Shown: one piece after another, positions 1-12,000 of the stretch
Position numbering within the stretch: position 1 is the stretch's first letter
How the letters are laid out: each line of letters opens with the position of its first letter
Assembly: GCF_026745355.1 (NCBI RefSeq)
Contig: NC_079205.1
Span: forward strand, 1,309,283 to 1,373,282
Direction of reading: 5' to 3'
DNA: 64,000 nt
Origin: Beta vulgaris subsp. vulgaris
Lineage: Eukaryota; Streptophyta; Magnoliopsida; Caryophyllales; Amaranthaceae
The notes under the pieces: model-generated
What the model was told of the DNA's origin: nothing
The model's input: only the letters and a program-made list of their open reading frames with translations
The model's database searches: none
Translations under genes and position numbers: made by a program

Positions 1-1924
1 TGGTAAAAGAGGAAAGGAAATCCGGAAAGAACCTAAACCAAACGTCATATAAGGGAAACAAAGGTTCGAGTTCCCTTTTCCTTTCTTAATTCCCTCATAC
101 CAAATGCCCCGTTAGTAGTTTAAAATCTACCTAACACTCCCAATTCAAGTGCACACTGATGACTGAAGCCAACAAAAGCAATCATGTTTTCTGTTGACAG
201 ATTTAACAGTATGATAAATTCTAACAAGTGACAACCAAAAAAACATCACAACTATTTAACCAATAACATTTACACAGGAAAATATGCATATGCTTCAAGG
301 GAATGATAATAACTAATAAAGCATAGCACAAAGTTCACTTAAACATCAAGAATTCAAGATGCCATAGGTGCTATCATATTGCAGACAGAAAATGATAACC
401 ACAAACAGAGATTTCAGAAGATAAAATCATGAAAACTTTGCCAGAAATATTAAAACACAGGCATACTAATGTTTACCTCTGGACCTTCATGCATCTTATA
501 ACCTGCTCAAATCCACAAAGCAGAAGATTAATCAATCAATGGAAGCACATTATACTTAAGGTGGGAACAAAATAGACCAACAGATCGGAATTAAGAGCTA
601 CTCAAGCACGATAAGCAGAAGTATAAGAATGTCTAATGAAGAGATACCGATTAACTGAGCTCGAAAAATAAAGACATCACTTGTAAACGAAAGCATAGAA
701 GCGCCCACAGTCTGAACTCTCACTAGCACTTGTACGTGCTAAGACAATACACAACAAAAATCATACACTAAGATGATCAAAAATCACAGCTAAATCGCAA
801 AGCTGGAAACGAAAGTTATCCGAAAAGTTCACAAAAACTGAACATATACACATTGTAATGTAAAAGACGATCAAAATGAAATAAAAATAAAAGCCAACTC
901 TGGAGGAATTCAGTATCCATCCAAAGTATCTTATATACCCTTAACTATTTTTAACTTTTTTAGACTTCGAAGTTAACCTCTAATCTCTATGTTAAACCAA
1001 CAATTAAAAACAAGACAACATACAACATAACTTAACAATTATTTCAGGTTATTAGACGTACCAACAAACTAAGTACTTTATTAACAAAAACAGACATTCA
1101 CAGCACCTCAATCTTAACCACTCGACCAAGACACTCTTGGTACAGAAAAACATTCGATTGTTAAGAAAAAAACGTATACACTCGATTGTGTTCACATCAT
1201 ACAACATAACTTAACTTCAACCATTATGTTCAAAGAAAAAACAAACGTATACACTCGATTGTACAACTGCAATCAATTTCTCCTAGTAGTTGCACTATCT
1301 ACTTAATAATAATTTGCAGGTTATTAGATGTAATTCTACAATTGATTTAACTTTTTATATGCTTTCGCATAATTACATGCATCACTATTTTATATGTTTT
1401 TATAACTTGAAGCACACATTGCGTGTATTTCACAATTCACGTAAGTAAATAAAAACGAGGAAAGCACACATTGCGTGTATTTCAAAATTCACGTAAGTAA
1501 ATAAAAACAAGGAAAGCACACATTGCGTGTATTTCACAATTCACGTAAATAAAAACGAGGAACTCACAATCGGGCGAATCTGAGTCATACAACATACGAT
1601 CTGAGATGTAACCTTCAAATTCATGCATGGGACTAGGAAATCCTTGTGTTCCATCTATAATTTGTTCTTTTTCGTCTTCTTCTTCAGCTAATTTTATTGA
1701 TTGATGATGAGAATAATTATGAAGCTATAACCAAAAAAAAAAATAAAAAGGAAGTCCGTCCAAAATAGTACTAGTTAATTAAATAACGACTTACAATAGT
1801 CGTAGGGGACAAGAGAAGGGACGTTATTGCCTAATTCATTCACGTTCTTCTCTTCTTTGATCACAATATATGCCGTGCCATTTTGCTGACATTGGTTCTT
1901 CAAATTAGGCTCACAACTCTTCAT
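1..1924 (-). CDS. Partial copy A of duplicated I9-like small gene (5' exons)
   Basis: This is the 5' part of a multi-exon gene that runs off the left edge. Exon 1 is 1795-1924: ATG at 1924, 43 codons beginning MKSCEPNLKNQ, ending phase 1 at a GTAAGT donor. Exon 2 is 1568-1687 (acceptor TTAG, donor GTGAGT; acidic, contains EEEDEKEQ). Exon 3 is the 26-nt micro-exon 477-502, encoding YKMHEGPE. All phases agree (1, 1, 0). The 3' exons that carry the inhibitor-like domain in copy B would lie before base 1. The sequence is near-identical to 5341-7990, so this is one half of a tandem duplication. No signal peptide is visible at the N-terminus. The function is not recognised from these exons alone. 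Whether copy A is intact cannot be judged here. Confidence 0.55.
1411..1562. repeat. 52-bp tandem repeat, three units
   Basis: Three direct copies of a 52-bp unit beginning AGCACACATTGCGTGTATTT lie at 1411-1462, 1463-1514 and 1515-1562, the last with a 4-bp deletion. They lie in the intron immediately 3' of exon 2 of copy A. Copy B has a single unit at about 7387-7434, so the array expanded in copy A after the gene duplication. Confidence 0.85.
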
Positions 1925-2235
1925 TTTTTTCTTATGTACAAATCCTAGATAATTTCAACGAAAATTGAATTGGAATATAGAGTACTTTGGGTAATATTAT
2001 TCAATATAAGATGTATCAGTTTGCGAAACTCTAATTTCGACGAAAATTGGGCAAACGATAAGTTGGGAGGTTTTTCTTGTGGTGGTAGTGGACCTTTAGG
2101 CGTGTTGTATTTTGGGCGGTAAGATTTATACCTAGTCCATGAGCGGGCTATCAAACCAAACAAAGGAAAAATAACCTTTAGTCATGTTTTCCGCCGAATT
2201 TATATTCCATCAAAAAATTATTAAGTAGGAGTTGG

Positions 2236-3640
2236 GAAGGGATGACAATAGGTCATAATTGGATCGAATGATTCATAATCCCATTCTGATCCTACAACAA
2301 ATCGGATTTCAAATTCGACTCGAACTACAATTCGACTTAAACTTTTAACATCCTACTCTGACTCCGACCGATATTTTTCTACGCCCTATTTTTTTTAATA
2401 AAAATAAGTTATATAATACAAATAATCTAGTTATTATTATATTTTTTTAACAATCATATGAATATCTAATACTGTACACATAATCAAATGATTACTATAT
2501 ATTTTAAAATTATTTTTTAATAGAAGAATCATATAAGTACAAATTTTTTTACAAGGTAAGAAGAAAGGATTTTAGGAGACCCTCCTCGCGAGGAAAACTC
2601 CTAAAAAGGCATTTACAAGAATGGAATGAAGAGCTAAATTAGTACAAAGAGTAATATCAAAACTAGACTGAACTAAATGTCCTACAATAACTATCCAATC
2701 TGCAACTTTGTTAGCTTCCCTATAGACATGATGGATCTGATAGGACTGAAATTGTTGAAGAAGAGCGTGAATATCCTCTATGATAAGTTGTATCTGCAAG
2801 GAGTCTTCCATAGTTTTTTAACTGCGTTAATAAAAAGGAGATCATCACCTTCGACGTGGATATTCTGGATGCCATTTTTCAAAGCCAAAAGGAGACCCTT
2901 CTAAAGAGCAGTAGCCTCGGTCACAAACACAGGAGTGATTCCTAGATTGTAAGATATTAGCTGAGTTTTTGAGACCGGTATGTCGAAATTGAGTTTGAAG
3001 TGGGATGGAGGTGGAGGTTCCCATGCAACTTGAATGATAGAATTGTGATGAGAGGTGGGAGGTGGTTGTTTGTGAGAGGAGAATGGAGTATCTGCGAGAT
3101 AGCAAGAATCAAGCGATGTTCGAAGGGTCCATTCGTGATAAAGGAATTTGGCCTTATGGAGTATTATGTGATTGTTAAAGCTGGCATTATTAAAAATAAT
3201 GTCGTTTCTTTATTTCTATATAAACCAAATTAGAAAAATAATTTAGTTATGATCGTTTTTTCATATTTAAGGGATTGGAGGACTTTTAAAAGAGAGGTTT
3301 CCTTATGGTGGAAGCTTCGACATGTACGAGTTTCCTGGAGATAATACACTTGCCTAAAAGTCGAAGTTAGAGTATACATACATAATACATTAGTATAAAA
3401 AATTAAGACTAATTGCCTCAAAGTCGGAGTCAAATCCAGATGTCGCATTGGAGCCTCACATCCATCGGAGTCAGATCAAATCGAACAAATGAGTCAGATT
3501 TTTATGAAATTCGACTTCGACCCTCCTCCGACTCGGAGTCGGACTTTTTAGACGGAGTCAAGTTCAGATTATTATTTTACAGGGTTGGCTCAAAACTTTA
3601 CCTTGGGATAGAAACTGACTAGGGATGGATCCGGAGTAAA
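2236..3640. repeat. TCCGACTCCGAC-rich dispersed element, interrupted
   Basis: The left part (about 2236-2400) and right part (about 3418-3640) resemble the left and right ends of the element at about 44649-45290. Both have a start like GGGATGACAA, a GACTCCGACC-rich interior and an end like GACTAGGGATGG. The middle (about 2550-3330) is unrelated and holds a LINE RNase H fragment, which suggests insertion of one element into the other. The exact ends are not resolved. Confidence 0.4.
2572..3105 (-). pseudogene. LINE-derived RNase H fragment (frame-shifted)
   Basis: On the minus strand the frames carry pieces of the RNase H domain found at the end of plant LINE ORF2. One frame reads KNGIQNIHVEGDD (near 2860), after an in-frame stop that follows EATAL. 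The next frame reads IIEDIHALLQQFQSYQIHHV and then YREANKVADW (near 2690-2750), the usual last RNase H motif. At least one frameshift and one stop break it. It is a dead retrotransposon piece, not a gene. Confidence 0.6.
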
Positions 3641-4064
3641 TTGTTATCATTAAGAGTTAGGCTATTTTAATTCATCTCAATGAATGTATTACGGATTCAA
3701 TTCAGGGGTGCACCACAAAGATAAAAAATATTCAATATTTAGAATTTTGTAATGCGAAAAACATTGTTTCATATTCTACAGCATAATCTTGATATCCAAA
3801 TCAGTCCATTCAAAGTTCTTAAATATCTCACACTTTATTTCTAGAGTTTTCTCACAATCACCGAAAACGTCTGAGATTTCGGTTGAATTCATTCCAAGCT
3901 CCTTACCAACCGTAATCAAAACGTCAGATGAACTGAACTTAAATCCTAAGCTTTTCATTATGGAATGATACTCCCACAGTAGCATAGTGGATATACAACT
4001 TTACATAGAACATGTTTAGCAAAATAACGATCAAGAGCTCCAGGAACTACCCTTAAGATCCGGC

Positions 4065-7052
4065 CTAGTCACAGCACATATCATCTGCTATACGCAAAAG
4101 ACGGACTCTACTGTCGCCTGGAAACAAATATAAACAGGGTTAAAATCACATGAGAAAACTTCTATGCATTTATTCTTTTAGGGTGATTGGGAGAAAATTA
4201 CCTTCCAACTTTTTAACCTGCTCTTTGTCCAACTTGGCAGAAAAGATCCCAGGAAAATACTTTACGCCCTGAAGAAAGCATGATTCGCTACAACATGACC
4301 ATGCACAATGAAAATCAGAAAAACTAGTTTAGTATCATGTAAGAAATTGAACAAATAGATAGAATTACTAGCATTTTTTAGTAAAGATGAAATACCAGCC
4401 ATTATCCTTCAAAATGTCAATGCAGTGAGAATCATCACAATTCTTATCAACAACCCATATGTTATACTCCTACATTTGTGAAGCAATAAATCATCATTCT
4501 TGAAAGAATACATGACAGCATGCTCAATTACTAATATAACCAGTAAAGAGAAAAGGGGAAGAAATGGGTATCACTATGCCCAGAATTGATATATGTATAT
4601 GCTCAAAAGATCAACCTGGTTTTCGCTTTACTCACATTTGTAACCAATGTGTATGGCTGTATGCAGGTTTTACAAGAGAAAGGTTCAGCTATGAGTTTGG
4701 CAGGTAGCCAGGTATAAGTAACCACTCAATACCCAATAATAGTTAACCTATTAGAAGATTTGTCATGACCTCTGTCAATTAGCTACATACATCAGGAAAT
4801 ATACTATCGAAGTTGTCCACACTCTAATATTATCAGAAATATTTAATCGGATGAAGTATCGCAAATAAAATACTCCATGTTGTACCGTTCTTCTAGAAAG
4901 CTCACATGAAAGAGAGAAGTGTTTCACTTATTTTAGAACGAAGGATGTATATAAGTCGACTGAGGCTATAACCATTCCCTATTTCCCCCTCATTCACCTC
5001 GGATTTTATTTAAGAATTTTCGCTGAAAAATCTTAATACATTTCATCTATTTGGTTCTGAATCTATACTAATAAATTTATCTTAAGCACTACTGACTCAA
5101 AAGATGATCAAGAAAGACTAACGGATATTATGGGGGCGTTTGGTTCACTACTAAGGAATGCAATGGAATCACGAAAGCGAGAGAAAAGGAAAGGAAAGGA
5201 AAGGAAGGCAACCCCTTTGATTTCCTCATATGTTTGGTTACGGTGGGGAAAGGATTTGTATTCCCCATGATGAAATCCCCCCATCCCTAACCACTGTATT
5301 CACTCCTTAGTAGTTTAAAATCTGCCTAACACTCTTTAACTGGTAAAAGAGGAAAGGAAATCCGAAAAAAAAAAACCTCAACCAAACGCCGTATAAGGGA
5401 AACAAGGGTTCGAGTTCCCTTTTCCTTTCTTAATTCCCTCATACCAAACGCCCCGTTAGTAGTTTAAAATCTACCCAACAGTCCCAATTCAAGTGCACAC
5501 TGATGACTGAAGCCAACAAAAGCAATCATGTTTTCTGTTGACAGATTTAACAGTATGATAAATTCTAACAAGTAACAACCAAAAGAATATCCTAAAGCAT
5601 GGCACCAATTTCACTTGAACATCAAGAATTCAAGATGCCATAGGTGCTATCATATTGCAGACAGAAAATGATAACCACAAACACTCAAACAGAGATTTCA
5701 GAAGATAGAATCATGAAAACTTTGCCAGAAATATTATAACACAGGCATACTAATGTTTACCTCTGGACCTTCATGCATCTTATAACCTGCTTAAATCCAC
5801 AAACCAGAAGATTAATCAGTCAGAGGAAGCACATGATACTTAAGTTGGGAAACAAAACAAACAGATCAGAATTAAAAGCTACTCAAGCACTATAAGCAGA
5901 ACTGCAGAAGTGTAAGAATGTCTAATGAAGAGATATCGATCAATAGAGTTCGAAAAATAAAGACATCACATGTTCAAAAAATCTATACAACAGCTTAGAA
6001 CCCATAGCATAGAAGCTCCCACAGTCTCATTAGCACCTGTACGTGTTAAGACAATAGTATACACAACAAAAATCATACACTAAGAGTTTCCTATGCGACC
6101 AAAAAAAAGCCATAATATATCACAGCCAAATCGCGGAGTTGGAAATGAAAGTTGTCCAGTTCATCAAAGCTTAAGATAGATACATTGTAGTATAGAACTA
6201 TAGAAGATGATCAAATTGAAATAGAACCAACTATCGCTAATATACTTCCTCTGTCTCACAATAAAGTGAAACACTTTCCTTATTTGGCATATTCGAGTAA
6301 GAGGAGACCACAACCTATTTGTTTGATCACTCTACTTTATTGTGGTCCCAACTTTCTCTCTTTATATTCCTTGGTATGTGTGTACTTTCTCTATGTTTCA
6401 CTTATTGTGAAACGGAGGAAGTATAAGTCAACTCTTGATGAATTCAATATCCACCTTAAAGTACCTTAAATGTCCTTAGTTATTCTAGACTTTTTTAAAG
6501 TTCAATGTTACGTTAACATCTCATCTCTATGTTATAAGGGAAGAGGAAGGGGACGCCCAAAAAAAAACCAACAAATTAACTACTTAAAACATTATATTCA
6601 AAGAAAAAACACGACAGCATACACTCCATTGTAGAACTGAAATGCAATTTCTCCTAGCAGTTGCATTACCTACCATTAACAATTATTTCAGGTTATTAGA
6701 TGTAATTATGCAATTAGTTTAATTTTTATGTGCTTTCGCGCGGATCAAGTGCATATAAGGCTAGTATTCATATACTACATATTTTTATAACTTGAAGCAT
6801 ACATTACGTGCATTATCAACCGAAAACCACTTGTATTTCACAATCACGTAAATAAAAGCGAGGAACTCACAATCGGGCGAATCTGAACGTAGGGAGTCAT
6901 AGTAAACCGAATTCAACTCATGATCTGAGACGTAATCTTCAGAGTCATACACTGGACCAGGAAATTCTTGTGTTTCATCTTCAATTTGTTCTTTCTCGTC
7001 TTCTTCTTCAGCTAAATTTATTGATTGAAGATGAGAATAAGTATGAAGCGAT

Positions 7053-7135
<83 letters not shown>

Positions 7136-7789
7136 AAGTCCGTCCAAAATCCAAATTAAATATGCTGTAAATAATAATGAACAACACAAGAATATAATGT
7201 GGTTCACTAACAATATGTTAGCTACGTATTTCCACAGTAGAAGAAAAACGGTTTTATTAGCGAGATCTATGTGCTAGGTTAATCCTAGTGCCAGATAAAT
7301 AATTCAACGCATAGTTCAACGCATAGCGAGATCTCCTCTCTGATTATAATATATGCATTACTATTTTACATGTTTTTATAATTTGAAGCACACATTGCGT
7401 GTATTTCACAATTCACGTAAATAAAAACGAGGAACTCACAATCGGGCGAATCTGAGTCATACAACATACGATCTGAGATGTAACCTTCAAATTCATGCAT
7501 GGGACTAGGAAATCCTTATGTTCCATCTATAGTTTGTTCTTTTTGATATTCTTCTTCAGCTAAATTTATTGATTGATTATGAGAATAATTATGAAGCTAT
7601 AACCAAAAAATTAAAAAAGATGTCCATCCAAAATCCTAATTAATTAAATAACGACTTACAATAGTCGTAGGGGACAAGAGAAGGGACGTTATTGCCTAAT
7701 TCATTCACGTTCTTGTCTTCTCTGATCACAATATATGCTGTGCCATTTTGCTGACATTGGTTCTTCAAATTAGGTTCACAACTCTTCAT
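4065..7789 (-). CDS. Small acidic protein with I9-inhibitor-like C-terminal domain (copy B)
   Basis: Exons on the minus strand: 7660-7789, 6871-7011, 5761-5786, 4396-4469, 4202-4287 and 4065-4117. All introns are GT-AG, the phases close (1,1,0,2,1), and the total is 510 nt or 169 residues. The start is the ATG at 7789. Residues 1-43 have no signal peptide. About residues 44-90 are strongly acidic (SEEEDEKEQ, DSEDYVSDHE). From about residue 99 there is a pattern EYNIWVVDKN, a short helix CIDILKDN, then KYFPGIFSAKLDKEQVKKLE and VRLLRIADD before the stop. This strand-helix-strand-helix-strand order, and FSAKL..EQV in particular, resembles the subtilisin propeptide/I9 inhibitor fold; MORF proteins share a similar fold. 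I infer a small intracellular protease-inhibitor-like protein, but the assignment is by eye. A decayed extra copy of exon 2 lies at 7440-7559. Confidence 0.6.
5131..5455. mobile_element. MITE with TTA target duplication (PIF/Harbinger-like)
   Basis: The terminal inverted repeats are about TGGGGGCGTTTGGTT on the left and ACCAAACGCCCCG on the right, flanked by TTA at 5128-5130 and 5456-5458. The TTA duplication is typical of PIF/Harbinger MITEs. Its right part also opens the window (1-112) in copy A, so the insertion predates the tandem duplication. It lies in the intron between exons 3 and 4 of copy B. Confidence 0.6.
6245..6421. mobile_element. Stowaway-like MITE
   Basis: The 177-bp element is bounded by TA at 6243-6244 and 6422-6423. 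The left end CTTCCTCTGTCTCACAATAA is the inverse of the right end TTATTGTGAAACGGAGGAAG with a few mismatches. It lies within the intron between exons 2 and 3 of copy B and is absent from the matching place in copy A, so it arrived after the duplication. Confidence 0.75.
7044..7134. repeat. (CAA)n microsatellite
   Basis: About thirty uninterrupted CAA units lie in the intron just upstream of the intact exon 2 of copy B. On the minus strand this is (TTG)n, directly 5' of the acceptor region. Long Leu or Thr open frames across it are repeat artefacts. Confidence 0.95.
7440..7559 (-). pseudogene. Decayed duplicate of exon 2 of the I9-like gene
   Basis: This 120-nt segment keeps the acceptor and the GTGAGT donor and matches exon 2 of copy A (1568-1687) closely. 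One C-to-T change turns a CAA codon (in GTQG) into TAA. Inclusion in mRNA would truncate the protein after about 56 residues. The intact, more diverged exon 2 used in copy B is at 6871-7011. Confidence 0.65.
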
Positions 7790-7989
7790 TTTTTCTTATA
7801 TACAAATCTTAGATGATTTCAACGAAAATTGAATTGGAATATAGAGTATTTGGGTAATATTCAATACAAGAGCTGTAAAATAGGGTAAACGATAAGTTGG
7901 GAGGTTTTTATTGTGGTGGTAGTGGACCTTTAGGCGTGTTGTATTCTGGGATGTAAGATTTATACTTAGTCCATACTCCATGAGTTGGC

Positions 7990-9038
7990 TTTTCGATTAG
8001 GGATTCGCCCTTAGACCAATTATCTTACCTAATCAAAAGAAAGAAGTGGGGTAATTGAAACTTAATTTTCCTCATTTTTGTTGTTGGTTTGGATACGGGA
8101 TTTAAAACGGAAAACTAAGGTGGAAAAGAGTTTTTCATCTATTAGTAAATATTTTCCTCCAAAATCTAAAAGGAAATCATTTTCCTCCACTCTGATTCCG
8201 TACATCTTCACTTTTCCCTTTTGGATTTATTAGTTTTCCATCAAACCAAACAGGTCCCTTAGTAAAACTCATTTAGCTACTTAATGATGTCTTGTAAGAG
8301 ACTGCCTATTTTTAAATTAAAATTAGGCAATGGTAAGCCCAATATTTAAAACAGAATTAACCCAATAGTAACTAGGTTCAGTGACTAGTTTAATCCATTT
8401 AGTGACTAGGTCTACTTTTATATTAAAATTAGATCGTCTCTTCTAATAATTTTTGATTTATCAAAAAGAAAAGAAAAAGTGTGTATTTATTTGGTTACTT
8501 GTGAGATTGTCTATTACGAGATTAAAAGGTAGCTCAGTTGGTAGTTATCAAACATCAAAGGATTGGTATTCAGGGTGTTGAGAGTATCAGGCAGGTGAGC
8601 TGTGAGAGCCTAAGAATGCAATCATAAAGTTTTATCTTACCAATTTTCAAAAAAATTGAGTTTGTAAGAAAAGATTACCAATCTAATATTAATCCATTCA
8701 AAATAACCAAAAAAACGTTTCCGGTTGAAGTTGAAAATTGCAAAATTGCTCAAGAATTACTCCAAAAAGGACTTTTTTTTTTCATTTTACACCAAAAAAA
8801 TCTGATGCTTGCTTACAAACTGTACACAAGCTCTCGGCTACGCCGACGAGATTTAGTGTCTTTCTGGTTGGATAGCTAGTTAAACCGAAACATAGCCATT
8901 ATAAATAGCTAATAAGCAACGAGAATTTGATCAACTAAATGCGATAACTAGCCATCCTATTTCGATAAAGAAATAAATACAACATATAACAGAGAGAAGA
9001 AAATAAAATTGTCATTTTTTTCGTTCCCTCCGCTAAAT
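7990..9038. other. Intergenic, MITE-like stretch, no gene seen
   Basis: About 8091-8260 has inverted ends (TTGGTTTGGAT near the left, ATCAAACCAAAC near the right) and looks like a small MITE. A sequence near 8528 resembles a Pol III A box, but there is no B box. I see no coding sequence. The right part is the likely 3' untranslated region of the WRKY gene, which reads leftward. Confidence 0.4.
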
Positions 9039-12000
9039 CTATGGACCCATGAGTATTCTTCCCATGTTCTGCTGATATGAATTAGAAGAAGAGTGATTTA
9101 CAGGCTGATTTCCAATACTATGCCCTTGACTGTGGTTTTCCCTAGAACCATAAAGCACCATACCACCATTTACATAACCAGGAAAAGTTGACATTTGTGT
9201 TGGTTGAAGCAACAAGAGATTGTGACTGCTATATTGGGGCTGGCCCGGTAAATGTTCACCAGCCATAGCCTGCTGCTGATGACCTTGTACAAACTCGGAA
9301 CCTGATCTTATCCCGACACCCAGATCAAGGCTTACTGCGTCATTGCCTTCACGTGACCCCATCCTTGATGCCATGCTTGTAGCTGTTGGAGCCGCTGTGT
9401 CGTGGCTACTATTCCGCGCAGTAGGTACTTCATGATTGTGTTTTCCCTCGTATGTGGTTATAACGGCTTTAGGGTCATGGGAAGCCCTCTCCACGTGTTT
9501 CCGGACTGGGCATCCGGGATGAGTGCACTTGTAGTAACTCCTGCAGAAAGAGAACAATGTAGGAAAGTCATGTTGGATGTCACCAATTTAGTCAACATTT
9601 AAATCACTGAGATATGAGATATTCATATTTCAGCGTCAAAACTGAGCTCATTGGGTTAGTAAATATGAACTGTTAAAAAATTGTTAAGCTGAATCAATTG
9701 GTTACCGACTAACTCCTTTCTTAAATGATCCTTATCTCAAAAGTAAAGACTACTAGCTAGGTCGCATTAAAGCGCACACAGGGAGCCACTTAAATGAGTG
9801 TAAGAAGCACCGGAATTTCCAGCTACATGGGAATTTGTAAACCCGTGCACAACTTGAATGTTTACTGCAGTATGCAAAGCCAAAAGATGGTACAAGAAAA
9901 AATAACTTTAACTAGGAATAGGTGAGACATTGATTATGCAGAGTTTCATTTTTTTTCCCAACGTACAATTGGGGAGAGGAGGGGAACTCAAAGAAGAAGG
10001 GTTCAATTAAAAAATCAACCCAGCAGATGAAATTCAGAAAAGATCAGGCAGGTCAGACATAAAGGCGTAATGAAATAATCCAGCAACCTCTGAATCTTGA
10101 GGCAAAATAAGAAAGTGCCAGGTTAAGTCATCTCTTAAAAAGTGTCAGGCAAAAGTAACAAAAGGAGGTCCACAATTACACAGCAGACAGCACCCTCTCA
10201 ATTCAGAGGCCAATAAAAGTGCCAAGCGCAGATATTCTCTTTAAAATGTTGCACAAGAAAACGAATGGGCCCTAAATTTTTTCTTTAAGGAAAAAAACAG
10301 TGAAGTTAGGCCTCCTCAATTTGGTGCAATGGTAAAAACCAGCCAAGCATAGATCCTATACTTCATTGTGAAATGTGAAATGCCAAATCCTTCCTAGGTT
10401 GAGAGCCAATTGATTCGACTCAAGATCCAGAGCTAATCGGTTCTGCTTCCTTCATCCTGTGAAAAAATTACTAGCATAACCTTGAAAAACTTTCCTGATT
10501 GAAGCTGTACCACTCAACTGTTCAATTAGCTCTTTTAACATAAACCTATGTACAGACGACCAACAAGGGGGGGAAGGGATATAGAAAAGGAAGGTGAGGG
10601 AAGAGACTACAGATGATAGTTGGGTTGTATAGTCCAGCTGTCTGTCCTTTGAATTCTAAATTCTTAATGTCCACTGACGCAACAACAGAAAAGTGTAATA
10701 TTATTTACAGGTAAAACGGAATTGTCAACCCTATACAACAGGGAGGGCTAGACCAGAAGATGATCATTCCCCCAAGACACTTTAGAACTTGCACATTGAC
10801 AATATACACAAGTCTTGAATCAATTAAATTACGCATGAACGTATCCATAAAATCAACGACAACAATTATCATGAAATCTATGCCTCCAACAAAGCAAGAT
10901 CCTCAGACAACATAATCATAATATGCACTGAGAGAGGCGTTTCCCAGTCAAAATTACAGCAATGTCAGTTCAAACCAAACAACACACTAACACAATTCCA
11001 GCCATGAATAGGACTTGGGATTGAGTAAGTGTACATTGACCCTAACAACAACGAACTTAGCAGTGACACTCTTTTAAAACGAACCAATACTACAATTTAT
11101 TTCTTAGTGATAATGTACTTTTGTATTACTTGAACATAATTCTTTGATTTTATTCCTGAATTCCAGAAAGTGTGGCATATAGAGTCGGGAAACTAATAAA
11201 GAAATCTCAGTGATCAGACACATAATCATGGCAGAAAGAGATGTCTGCATGGACAGCCAGATAAATAGCTCAAGTCCCACACTTCCATGATCAAGTTTCT
11301 TCTCAGGGAAGTGCCTTCAACTAACAAGTGGTATTGCTTTAGATGACCAAATAAATTTTGGGTTTGGATGACGGGGTTATGCCGCACTTTTGGGAGATAC
11401 CTTTAGGGAAAAGTTCCTTTGCTGACTCCGAGCCTGTGTTCACTTCACCTTGAATTCTTTTTTTGGTAAAAACAAGTTCTAATCAGTAAAAAACAGTTTT
11501 CATAAGAAAAAATCAGTTTCAATCAGTAAAAGTCAATTTCAATCAGTACAAATCAGCACACTACACGAGAAATACACTAGGGATCGTAAAAATAACTTTT
11601 AATAAGTAAAAATCAACTTTAATCAGCAAAAACCAATTTCAATCAGTAAAAACTGAAAAGCAGATTTGATCAGTAGAAATCAGTTTCGATTAGTAGAAAT
11701 AATTTCAGTTCAGTAAAAGCAAGGTGAAGCAAACAGCACCTGCCTCATTGGACTTCAGTATGAATTTTCAGATGCTTATAATGCTCTCAACAGTGACTTG
11801 TAAGTCATTGATACTTTCTTAAAACTATAACTACCACAGAAAAATTCCCATATTTGAGCACTACTAAATACTGCACTAATGTCTTAGGATTCTCAGTGAT
11901 TCACTAAAGCAGAAAAGAGCTATGGAAGCAGAACCATCCCGGAGACATAACAGTAGATCATTTTAACCCATATCCTTTCTTCGATATAATACCACGTGCA

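Noticed and set aside
3776..3985. 69-codon minus-strand frame (MLLWEYHSIMKSLGFKFSSS), downstream of the I9-like gene
   Set aside because: It lies after the stop at 4065, has no clear acceptor and no recognised motif. It may be 3' UTR or part of another exon series; not enough support to call a gene.
6785..7213. Long minus-strand frame with a poly-Leu run, and the plus-strand poly-Thr frame across it
   Set aside because: The Leu/Thr runs come from the (CAA)n microsatellite in an intron; only the C-terminal part of the minus frame is a real exon (6871-7011).
8520..8600. tRNA-like GGTAGCTCAGTTGGTAG
   Set aside because: It resembles an A box, but no anticodon arm, T arm or B box follows at the right distance.
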